Positions 7,210-13,476 of a stretch of DNA of 16,744 nt are shown here, one piece after another (the first letter of the stretch is position 1; the number at the start of each line of letters is the position of its first letter). Source of the DNA: DASZZV01 sp035544835 (GTDB taxonomy: Bacteria > Acidobacteriota > Thermoanaerobaculia > Gp7-AA8); assembly GCA_035544835.1 (NCBI GenBank), contig DASZZV010000416.1, positions 1-16,744 of the forward strand, in the 5' to 3' direction. Made by a program: the position numbers and the translations under genes. The notes under the pieces were generated by a model that did not search any database, had not been told where the DNA came from, and saw only the letters and a list, made by a program, of their open reading frames with translations.

Positions 7210-7345
7210 CGGAGTGGCGGCATCTCTGCCGCCTGGCTCGGCGGCGTCCCGCGCCGCCGTTCAGCGGTGCGAAAATTACGATTCAGAACGGGCGGACGGC
7301 GGCGCGGGACGCCGCCGAGCCAGGCGACACGATGTCGCCACTCCG
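7210..7345. repeat. BIME-like inverted repeat (family 3), copy 1, at the kinase 3' end
   Basis: The left arm 7210-7260 and the right arm 7296-7345 form an inverted pair. Each arm contains two hairpins: GGCGGCA-TCTC-TGCCGCC on the left, matched by GGCGACA-CGA-TGTCGCC on the right, and a stem around CCCGCG or CGGGA, joined by TGGCTC/GAGCCA. The right arm ends 4 nt from the stop codon of the kinase gene. A second copy with an identical 51-nt left arm lies at 9932-10065. Both are preceded by GAATTGAGAATTGA. Confidence 0.85.
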
Positions 7346-7349
7346 GGCC

Positions 7350-9872
7350 TCAACTCTCGCGCGGCCCCAGCCAGCGTACCAGCGTCTGGGCCAGCTCCTC
7401 CTGCTTGGTCGGCTTGGCCAGATAATCGTCCATGCCTGAAGCGAGGCACTTTTCACGATCGCCCTCGAGCGCGTGCGCGGTCATGGCTACGATGCGAATG
7501 CGTCGTTCGCCGGCCTCCCGCCGCCTGATTTCCATGGTGGCCTGGTAGCCATCCATTTCCGGCATCTGACAATCCATCAGGATGAGCGGGTATGGTCGCC
7601 GGTCCAGCGCCTCGATCACCTCCCGCCCGTTGGAAACGACCTCGACGTCATAACCGAGCTTCTTGAGCTGACTGGTCGTCAGTTTCTGGTTCAGGAGATT
7701 GTCCTCGGCCAGAAGAATAGGCTCGTTGCCCGATGATGAAGGAACGAGCGTCAACTTCGGCGGTGTCGCCTCCGCTTCAAGCGGCTTCGGCATAGTCACG
7801 GGACGCATCTGCCGGACCAGAGCCAGGGTCAGCGCGTCGAGTAACTCCACCTGTTCGACGGGCTTGCTCAGATACGACGAGATCCCCACTTCTCTGAGCA
7901 TCTCATCATCAACCTGCTCACCGATGGAGGTCATGGCGATGAGTGCAGTTCCACCGGTTGCCCGCTCCGCCCTTATTTTTGCCGCGAGGTCGAGGCCATG
8001 CATTGAAGGCATGTGAAGGTCGAAGATGATCACGCTGTATGGATCACCCAACGCCGCTTCGGTAAGCGACATTTCCAACGCCTCGACTGCGCTCGTGGCT
8101 GCGTCGCAGCGCATCTTGAGGGAGCTCTCCAGGTAATGCGTGATGATCTTCCTGCTGGTCTCGCTTAGATCGATGACCAGAACGCGGACACCGGTGAAAT
8201 CCAGCTTGCCTGTGTTTGCGATGCGCTCACTCACCCGCTTCTCAAAGGGGATGGTGAACCAGAATTTCGAGCCCTGAAGAAGGCGGCTCTCCACGCCGAG
8301 AACACCGCCGGTGAGCTCGACCAGTTGCCGCGCCGTGGAGAGTCCCAGGCCGACGCCTCCATGCTTGCGCGTTACAGAGCCATCGACCTGCGTGAAGCTC
8401 TGGAACAGCCGAGGAATCGCCTCCTCGGGAATCCCGATTCCGGTATCGGAGACTTCGAAGCGAAGGATCTGATGAGTGTCGGTCTCCCGTTCGTAGGTGA
8501 CCCGGACATCGATCTTCCCCTGCTCGGTGAACTTGACGGCATTGCCAAGGAGGTTGGTAAGAATCTGCCGGACCGCCGCCACATCGCCGTGAACGATGGT
8601 CGGCAAGTCGGGATCGAGTAGAACGTTGATGGTCAGGCTCTTTCCAGCGGCCATCACGCGCATGACTTCTACGACGCGCTCGACGGTCTCGATGGCATCG
8701 AAGTCGGAGATGGTCAGCGACAGCCGGCCCGCCTCGAGCTTCGACATTTGCAGGATGTTGTTGATGATCGACAGCAGCTCATCGGCGCTGGCAAGTGCCG
8801 TCTGCGCAAATTCTTTCTGCTCCCCATTCAGCTCACTGTCAAGGAGCAACTGCATCATGCCGACGATGCCGTTCATGGGCGTTCGAATCTCGTGGCTCAC
8901 GTTGGTCAGGAACTGCGACTTGAGTCGGGCCGACTCCAGCGCCGCATCCCGCGCCCGCCCCAGCTCCACCTCGTACAACTTGCGATCGGTAATGTCGCGG
9001 AAGATGACGCGAACCAGAATGGTCTGGCCGTTGAAGACTTTCGGAGTCAGGCGGCCGTCGGCAGTCAATCGGTGCCCGGTGTTGGTCAGAAAGACCGTCT
9101 CGACCTTTTCCGCCTCGCCGGTCCGCACCACTCGCTCGAAGACCGTGTCGAAATCGACACGATGATCGGGATGAACGGCCTCTCGAATCCTGGAGGCCTC
9201 GTGTCCCTCGTCCGTCGCGGCGATGGCCTCATACCAGGCCTGGTTTGCATGCAGCAGCCGCCCATCGGCAGCGATGGTCATGATGAAGTCGTCGACGTTG
9301 TCAAACAGATCGCGGAAGCGCTCGTCGCTGTCCCTCAAGGCCTCGCGCGCTTCTTCCGCTGACTCCGATTGCCGATGATGCTCGTCTCGAAGTTTCCTCG
9401 AAGAGAGTTGCGCCACGACCAGGTGCGCAATGGTCGCCATCGCCGCCTGTTGCGCAACATTCAATCGCCGAGGTACTCGATCCAACAATTCCACTCCGCC
9501 AACCCAGATCCCCTCTTCGTCGTGAATCGGGAAACAGGCGTAAAAGCGGATATTCGGCTCATTGACGACCAAAGGGTGGCGAGAGAAGTGACGGTCGGTG
9601 CTCGCATCTTCGACGATGGTTGGCTCGTGGTGCGTCGGCAAAGCGTGAAGTAGGCTCACCTGCAGCGGAAGCTCCCGGACGTCCCAGCCCGATGCAGCTT
9701 TGAACCACTCCCGCTCTTCGTCGGCGAAGCCGACTAGTGCTACGGCAGCACCGGAGATGAATCGAGCGAGGGTCGCCAGCTGGTCGAACTCCGGCTCGGG
9801 CGGTGTATCGAGAATCGACAGACGGCGAAGGGCCTCAATGATCGAAACGGTCGGCGACACAGCACCCCTCAC
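7350..9872 (-). CDS. Hybrid sensor histidine kinase, GAF-PAS-HisKA-HATPase-REC-REC
   Basis: An 840-residue cytoplasmic hybrid kinase with no membrane helix, so it senses an internal or diffusible signal. Domains in order are: N-terminal GAF (about 10-160, beginning LSILDTPPEPEFDQL), short coiled coil (160-185), PAS (about 183-300), HisKA with phosphorylated H327 in SHEIRTPMNG, and HATPase_c (about 425-545; N444 in LLGNAVKF, DTGIGIP 476-482, GVGLGL 506-511). Receiver 1 is about 562-690 (D618 in IIFDLHMP, K670). Receiver 2 is about 718-838 (E723/D724, D767 in LILMDCQMP, K820). Receiver 1 has VIDLS where two acidic residues are usual, so its Mg2+ site may be weak. No HPt domain or response regulator is adjacent; partners are probably unlinked. 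Start: GTG 9872 is the longest; GTG 9860 has GAGGGG 6 nt upstream and may be the true start. The gene stands alone between two copies of repeat family 3. Confidence 0.93.
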   Translation of the reverse strand: MRGAVSPTVSIIEALRRLSILDTPPEPEFDQLATLARFISGAAVALVGFADEEREWFKAASGWDVRELPLQVSLLHALPTHHEPTIVEDASTDRHFSRHPLVVNEPNIRFYACFPIHDEEGIWVGGVELLDRVPRRLNVAQQAAMATIAHLVVAQLSSRKLRDEHHRQSESAEEAREALRDSDERFRDLFDNVDDFIMTIAADGRLLHANQAWYEAIAATDEGHEASRIREAVHPDHRVDFDTVFERVVRTGEAEKVETVFLTNTGHRLTADGRLTPKVFNGQTILVRVIFRDITDRKLYEVELGRARDAALESARLKSQFLTNVSHEIRTPMNGIVGMMQLLLDSELNGEQKEFAQTALASADELLSIINNILQMSKLEAGRLSLTISDFDAIETVERVVEVMRVMAAGKSLTINVLLDPDLPTIVHGDVAAVRQILTNLLGNAVKFTEQGKIDVRVTYERETDTHQILRFEVSDTGIGIPEEAIPRLFQSFTQVDGSVTRKHGGVGLGLSTARQLVELTGGVLGVESRLLQGSKFWFTIPFEKRVSERIANTGKLDFTGVRVLVIDLSETSRKIITHYLESSLKMRCDAATSAVEALEMSLTEAALGDPYSVIIFDLHMPSMHGLDLAAKIRAERATGGTALIAMTSIGEQVDDEMLREVGISSYLSKPVEQVELLDALTLALVRQMRPVTMPKPLEAEATPPKLTLVPSSSGNEPILLAEDNLLNQKLTTSQLKKLGYDVEVVSNGREVIEALDRRPYPLILMDCQMPEMDGYQATMEIRRREAGERRIRIVAMTAHALEGDREKCLASGMDDYLAKPTKQEELAQTLVRWLGPRES

Positions 9873-9931
9873 GCAGAGATTCGGACATGCACATCATAAC
9901 TGAGAAGCGAATTGAGAATTGAAAAAGAGGT

Positions 9932-10065
9932 CGGAGTGGCGGCATCTCTGCCGCCTGGCTCGGCGGCGTCCCGCGCCGCCGTTCGTCTCGAGGAGAGTTG
10001 TGTTCCTATCACCGGACGGCGCCACGGGATGGCGCCGAGCCAGGCGACAGGATGTCGCCACTCCG
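9932..10065. repeat. BIME-like inverted repeat (family 3), copy 2, at the bufferin operon 3' end
   Basis: The left arm 9932-9982 is identical over 51 nt to 7210-7260. The right arm 10016-10065 differs from 7296-7345 at five positions, four of which are paired with each other in the stem and one in a loop. The central spacer is unrelated in sequence. The element ends 1 nt from the stop codon of the last gene of the minus-strand operon, so it may form that operon's 3' end. The remaining bases between it and the kinase start hold no gene. Confidence 0.85.
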
Positions 10066-10066
10066 A

Positions 10067-10597
10067 CTAATTCGCTTTCGCGTCCAGTATCCGCTCGAGG
10101 CGACGGCGCTGACGAAGGTGATGGCGGAGATGCATCTGAGCAAACTGCAGCCATTCCGCGGCATTGAGCATCCCGAGGAGTGGGTGTCGCGCCCGTCGGT
10201 CTGTCGGCGCGCCTTCCACGCGGTCGACCAATTCGAGCAGTCGCGTCTCCATGGCATCGAGCGAAACCCGAATGGCCTCGCGGTTGGCCGGCTGCTTCGG
10301 TACGTAGTCCGGGGAAGGGCGAAACCGGATCCGGATTGGAGGGATGGCTCCGAGCGCGAATACGGCTATGCCGGGGATGGTCTTTCCTTTGGTGGTGCTT
10401 TCCCGATCTGGCGAAAGACACTTCTCCAACTGCGGAATAGCCAGGCCATCCGTGGCCTCGATGATGTGCGCATAGACCTGACCGAGGGTCCATTGCCCCG
10501 GCTCCGTCGGCGCGCTGAGTCTGAGGTCCGAGGTCTGCTCGAGCGCGTCTCGCCAGGAGGCGATCAGAAGACGAATCCCTTCGGCGCTCTTCTTCAT
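10067..10597 (-). CDS. DinB-like protein, DUF1569 family
   Basis: A 176-residue protein of the DinB/YfiT four-helix superfamily, closest in motif to DUF1569. The metal-site histidines expected for the fold are visible: H44 in GQVYAHIIEA, and H156 and H159/H160 in the C-terminal motif EWLQFAQMHLRHHLRQ, preceded by HPLLGML. Members of the superfamily include metal-dependent thiol transferases, but this one has no assigned reaction. A longer open frame starts at 10888; ATG 10597 was chosen because it overlaps the DoxX stop (ATGA) and gives the family N-terminus. It is the last gene of the bufferin operon, so a role linked to thiols, metal handling or bufferin processing is possible, but only by association. 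Its stop codon lies 1 nt from a hairpin repeat. Confidence 0.8.
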   Translation of the reverse strand: MKKSAEGIRLLIASWRDALEQTSDLRLSAPTEPGQWTLGQVYAHIIEATDGLAIPQLEKCLSPDRESTTKGKTIPGIAVFALGAIPPIRIRFRPSPDYVPKQPANREAIRVSLDAMETRLLELVDRVEGAPTDRRARHPLLGMLNAAEWLQFAQMHLRHHLRQRRRLERILDAKAN

Positions 10598-11106
10598 GCA
10601 GCGTTGGGATGATCGAGAACCACAGCGTCGGCCGACGATTGGGGCGGGTGTCGCCACCGACGGATGAGAAAGTCCAGCGAGATCCGCCCCGGGCCGAAAG
10701 CGACCACGATGAGAGATGTCAGAAGGAACAGAAAGGGATCGGCCTTGAGAAAGGCATCGGGATTCTGAAACATCCCCGTCAGCGATTCGCGATCGGCCGT
10801 GAGGTACGCGACCGACATGTTGATGGCCAGCGCAGACGAGATCAATCGCGACCCCAGTCCGACGATGAGCAGAACACCACCCACGCACTCGAGAGTCGCC
10901 ACGAAATAGGCGTTGAGCGATGGTGCGGGAATGCCGAGAGAAGTGAAGAAGGCAATGACCCTGTCAATCGACTGCAGCTTTCCACGTCCGGAAATGAAGA
11001 ATTGATAACCGAAATACAACCGTAGCACCAGCAGGAGAAGGTCGCCCACAACGTCGAATACCTTGAGCAGATATCGTTCGTAGACGTTAGAAAGGCGATC
11101 GAGCAT
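10594..11106 (-). CDS. DoxX family membrane protein
   Basis: A 170-residue DoxX/DUF417-like protein with four predicted membrane helices at about 17-38, 64-83, 86-102 and 122-139. The family features LRLYFGYQFFISGRGKL, in the first helix and following loop, and ECVGGVLLIVGLGSRL, in the second, are clear. DoxX proteins are often found beside bufferin genes and are thought to be quinone- or redox-linked membrane partners; the exact role is unknown. ATG at 11106 overlaps the bufC stop by one base (TGATG), which supports this start over an ATG 51 nt upstream inside bufC. The stop overlaps the DinB-like gene. Confidence 0.88.
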   Translation of the reverse strand: MLDRLSNVYERYLLKVFDVVGDLLLLVLRLYFGYQFFISGRGKLQSIDRVIAFFTSLGIPAPSLNAYFVATLECVGGVLLIVGLGSRLISSALAINMSVAYLTADRESLTGMFQNPDAFLKADPFLFLLTSLIVVAFGPGRISLDFLIRRWRHPPQSSADAVVLDHPNAA

Positions 11107-11939
11107 CAGATCTCCACAGAGCTGAAGATGCCATTCGCCGTCCAGTCCCGGAACCAACTGAAAAGCTCATCTTCTGAGACTCCACGACGAAACTTCCGCG
11201 CCAACCGAGCCAGACTCTCCCCCAGCGTCTTGCCCTCACGCAAATCGAGCAGTAGATGGAATCCGCGACGTGACAGCTCCAGACGCCTCACGGAAAGACC
11301 GCGGCGGTAAATGGCGTACCACGAATCTTTCCGCGTCGTCGAAGGGTGTTCGAGATCTTCCTGTACCGACTCCAGATACTCACTTACTGGGTATCGGAAC
11401 GCCATCAGCTGCAGCGACGGCACGGGCCGAAGGCGCGCGCGGTCCCACCCATCGTCAGGCACGGCGGCGATCAGTTCTGGTGTGACCGGGTTGGCTGGCG
11501 AAGCATCGTAGGCGTGTGTGACTGCCAGCTCGAGTCTCGCCAGGTCGTAAAGAAAACTGCGATGCCGAAGGCTCTCGTCCGACTGAATGAAATCCGGCAG
11601 GTGATCGCCGAGCCGGTTCAATGTATAACTGCGGGAGGGGAAGACCTCGACATAATCGGCCACCAGTTTGTGAAATCTTCCATGTCCGACGAAATGCTCG
11701 ATGCAGGGGAAATCGGACTCGAGCGCCTCCATCATCCGGAGAAGGTACATGCGGTGATAAATCGCGACCCGCTCCGCCGGAGCAAGGGTCGAGGAAGGAA
11801 GAATGACATCTTCCACCGAAGAGATCCTCTCAGTGCTGGCTGCGGAAGCGAGGGCACAGGCGGCTTCCGTTTCCTCCCGCGACACGACCACGGCCTGCAT
11901 CCACTGCTGGAGGTCCTCGAGGCGCCCTTCAGACTGCAT
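11106..11939 (-). CDS. bufC: Bufferin maturation partner protein, DUF2063 family
   Basis: The 277-residue protein matches the HvfC/BufC family (N-terminal DUF2063). Residues of about 8-110 show the family pattern: LEDLQQWMQ, APAERVAIYHRMYLLRMMEALESDFP, HFVGHGRFHKLVADYV, PSRSYTLNRLGDHLPDFI. The C-terminal half (about 185-277) is the second, winged-helix-like part. In studied systems this protein binds the precursor peptide and assists the iron-dependent maturase, so it is a RiPP recognition partner and not a DNA-binding protein as older names suggest. Its ATG overlaps the bufB stop by 11 bases and its own stop touches the DoxX start, so it is translated as part of the operon. Confidence 0.9.
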   Translation of the reverse strand: MQSEGRLEDLQQWMQAVVVSREETEAACALASAASTERISSVEDVILPSSTLAPAERVAIYHRMYLLRMMEALESDFPCIEHFVGHGRFHKLVADYVEVFPSRSYTLNRLGDHLPDFIQSDESLRHRSFLYDLARLELAVTHAYDASPANPVTPELIAAVPDDGWDRARLRPVPSLQLMAFRYPVSEYLESVQEDLEHPSTTRKDSWYAIYRRGLSVRRLELSRRGFHLLLDLREGKTLGESLARLARKFRRGVSEDELFSWFRDWTANGIFSSVEI

Positions 11940-12777
11940 AGGACTCCTCGGGAATCACCGCTCTGAACGCGCGAGCCTTCAGGGCCTCGCGATGAACGAT
12001 CTCGAAGTCGGGGATGTTCTCGTCCCATTCCAGCAGGGTGGAAGTCGGTCCCGTTCGGTCGTTGGCGCGCGCGTACAGATCCCAGACCGCGTCAATGACG
12101 TAATCGCTATGGGTATCAAGAATGTGGGTACCTTTGTTGGTGTGTCCGGCCAGATGAAATTGCACCACGCGATCGGCCGGAATGGCGTCGACGTATTCAG
12201 CGGGATCGAAGCCATGGTTGAACGAGCTGACGTAGATATTGTTGACGTCGAGCAGCAGACCGCAGTCGGCTTCCTCGGCGACGCGCGCCAGGAAGTCCCA
12301 CTCCGTCGTGGTCGAAGCTGCGAACTCCACGTACGACGATACGTTTTCGACGATGAGTGGACGTTCCAGGATCTCAGAAACCGTGCGTATGCGTTTCACC
12401 AGATGATTCAGAACCTCGTCGCTGTACGGCAACGGAAGAAGGTCATGAACGTTGCGGCCACTCACTCCCGTCCAACAGAGGTGGTCAGAGATCCAGCGTG
12501 CGTCGACTCTTCGCGCCAGTGCCTTGAGCTTACGAAGGTATTCGAGATCGAGCGGATCGGTACTTCCGATGGACATCGAGACGCCGTGGAGTACGATCGG
12601 ATAACGCTCGGCGATCTCCTCGAGAGTGGCCATCGGCCGGCCTTCACTGTCCATGAAGTTTTCAGAAATCGCCTCGAACCAGTCGACCTTGGGCCAACTG
12701 GTGAGGATATGAGGAAAGTGCACGGTTCGGAGTCCGACTCCGATTCCTAAATCCGGAAAGTTCCATCGATTTGACAT
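11929..12777 (-). CDS. bufB: Bufferin maturase, MNIO (DUF692) enzyme
   Basis: A 282-residue TIM-barrel protein of the DUF692/MNIO family (multinuclear non-heme iron-dependent oxidative enzymes, as MbnB and HvfB/BufB), which oxidise cysteines of a precursor peptide to thiooxazole or oxazolone/thioamide groups. Likely iron ligands and nearby conserved residues are E35 and E39-N40 in WFEAISENFM, H64 in VLHGVSMSIG, D98-H99 in ISDHLCW, E144 in IVENVSSY, D177 and N179 in LLLDVNNIYV, H208 and H212 in FHLAGH, H223 in DTHSD, and E250/D252 in LLEWDENIP. A longer open frame exists upstream, but it runs through bufA in another frame; ATG 12777 (MSNRWNFPDLGIGVGLR) gives the family start. No good ribosome binding site is seen; a hairpin sits 8 nt upstream. 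It overlaps bufC by 11 bases. Confidence 0.93.
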   Translation of the reverse strand: MSNRWNFPDLGIGVGLRTVHFPHILTSWPKVDWFEAISENFMDSEGRPMATLEEIAERYPIVLHGVSMSIGSTDPLDLEYLRKLKALARRVDARWISDHLCWTGVSGRNVHDLLPLPYSDEVLNHLVKRIRTVSEILERPLIVENVSSYVEFAASTTTEWDFLARVAEEADCGLLLDVNNIYVSSFNHGFDPAEYVDAIPADRVVQFHLAGHTNKGTHILDTHSDYVIDAVWDLYARANDRTGPTSTLLEWDENIPDFEIVHREALKARAFRAVIPEESYAV

Positions 12778-12785
12778 TGGGATGA

Positions 12786-12811
12786 GGGCTGCGGCCCTGG
12801 AGCCGCAGCCC
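12786..12811 (-). promoter_or_regulatory. Hairpin between bufferin precursor and maturase genes
   Basis: GGGCTGCGGC (12786-12795) and GCCGCAGCCC (12802-12811) form a perfect 10-bp, very GC-rich stem with a 6-nt loop. It lies in the 43-nt gap, 9 nt after the bufA stop and 8 nt before the bufB ATG, where the bufB ribosome binding site should be. No T-run follows. It could protect the bufA message end, act as a leaky terminator or lower bufB translation, any of which would give more precursor than enzyme. Confidence 0.65.
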
Positions 12812-12820
12812 GGACTGATA

Positions 12821-13249
12821 CTAAGCTTTGGTGTGATCCGCGTTAACTGGAACTCCGCAACCACCCTTGCCCTTGCAGGAGTTCTTGCCGGCGCAGGCGT
12901 GATCGCCGGGTTTGCAGCCGCCCAGGCCCTTGCACGCGTTCTGCCCCTTGCAGGCGTGTTTCGCTGCCTTCGCGGCGCAACCGCCTTTGCCCTTGCAGGA
13001 GTTCTTGGCAGCGCAGCCCTTGTCTCCAGTCTTACATCCACCCTTGCCTTTACAGGAGTTCAGACCCTTGCAGACATGCTTGTCGGCGACCTTTTTGGTC
13101 GACTTCTTTGCAGTCGATACGGCGACGGGCTTCGAACCACTCATGGCCACATCCTTGGCCGGCTGGTTCGCGAGCAGACTCGATCCAGTGGTCAATCCAG
13201 CAACTGCACTACCGAGAATCAGGAACCGGGAAATTGCATTTTTTTTCAT
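12821..13249 (-). CDS. bufA: Bufferin-type RiPP precursor (BufA2-like), four Cys modules
   Basis: A 142-residue exported, cysteine-rich peptide precursor. A Sec signal peptide (basic MKKNAISRF, hydrophobic core, likely cleavage after SSLLA at 27) is followed by a Lys/Ser/Ala linker (28-56) and a Cys region with 12 cysteines at 60, 66, 72, 79, 85, 91, 100, 106, 112, 119, 125 and 131. These make four C-x5-C-x5-C modules with repeated motifs NSCKGKGGC and HxCKGxN. Residues 57-96 and 97-136 are a 40-residue tandem duplication (27 of 40 identical). Bufferins bind copper in the periplasm after oxidation of some cysteines by BufB. The start ATG 13249 follows a strong AAGGAGG site; a longer open frame upstream to 13441 is non-coding leader. 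It heads the minus-strand operon with bufB, bufC, doxX and a DinB-like gene. Confidence 0.9.
   Translation of the reverse strand: MKKNAISRFLILGSAVAGLTTGSSLLANQPAKDVAMSGSKPVAVSTAKKSTKKVADKHVCKGLNSCKGKGGCKTGDKGCAAKNSCKGKGGCAAKAAKHACKGQNACKGLGGCKPGDHACAGKNSCKGKGGCGVPVNADHTKA
12842..13081 (-). repeat. 120-bp tandem duplication inside bufA
   Basis: The segments 12962-13081 (codons 57-96) and 12842-12961 (codons 97-136) encode two 40-residue units in which all six cysteines align exactly with a 40-residue offset. Each unit is itself two related half-units. The duplication keeps frame and cysteine spacing (6, 6, 7, 6, 6). Confidence 0.8.
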
Positions 13250-13253
13250 GAAT

Positions 13254-13260
13254 CCTCCTT
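13254..13260 (-). promoter_or_regulatory. Strong ribosome binding site of bufA
   Basis: The minus strand reads AAGGAGG 4 nt before ATG 13249, flanked by an A7 run upstream and an A8 run right after the start codon. It decides the bufA start and predicts much stronger translation of the precursor than of bufB. The remaining 13261-13476 between the divergent bufA and aldehyde dehydrogenase genes must hold both promoters; I could not assign -35/-10 boxes with confidence. Confidence 0.75.
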
Positions 13261-13476
13261 TTTTTGACCTGCGTGGAAATGAACGATCGGATACACGTGG
13301 GCCCCCCAAAGGACTACCGGAATCTGACCGACCACAACCGTTTTTTTTGAACCGCAACAGGCTATCCGAACTACGGACGGCGCGCAACGTCGGATTCAAA
13401 CTTTTAACAGCCATACCACGCTGCTGCATCGCCAGCTGCAACTTGCATTTCCGGGGAATCTGGTCAAGATCAAAGC

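Noticed and set aside
10597..10888. N-terminal extension of the DinB-like protein
   Set aside because: The extra 97 codons overlap the DoxX gene out of frame, and ATG 10597 is coupled to the DoxX stop.
13250..13441. N-terminal extension of bufA by 64 codons
   Set aside because: The strong AAGGAGG site and signal peptide begin at 13249; the extension has no homology features and would bury the signal peptide.
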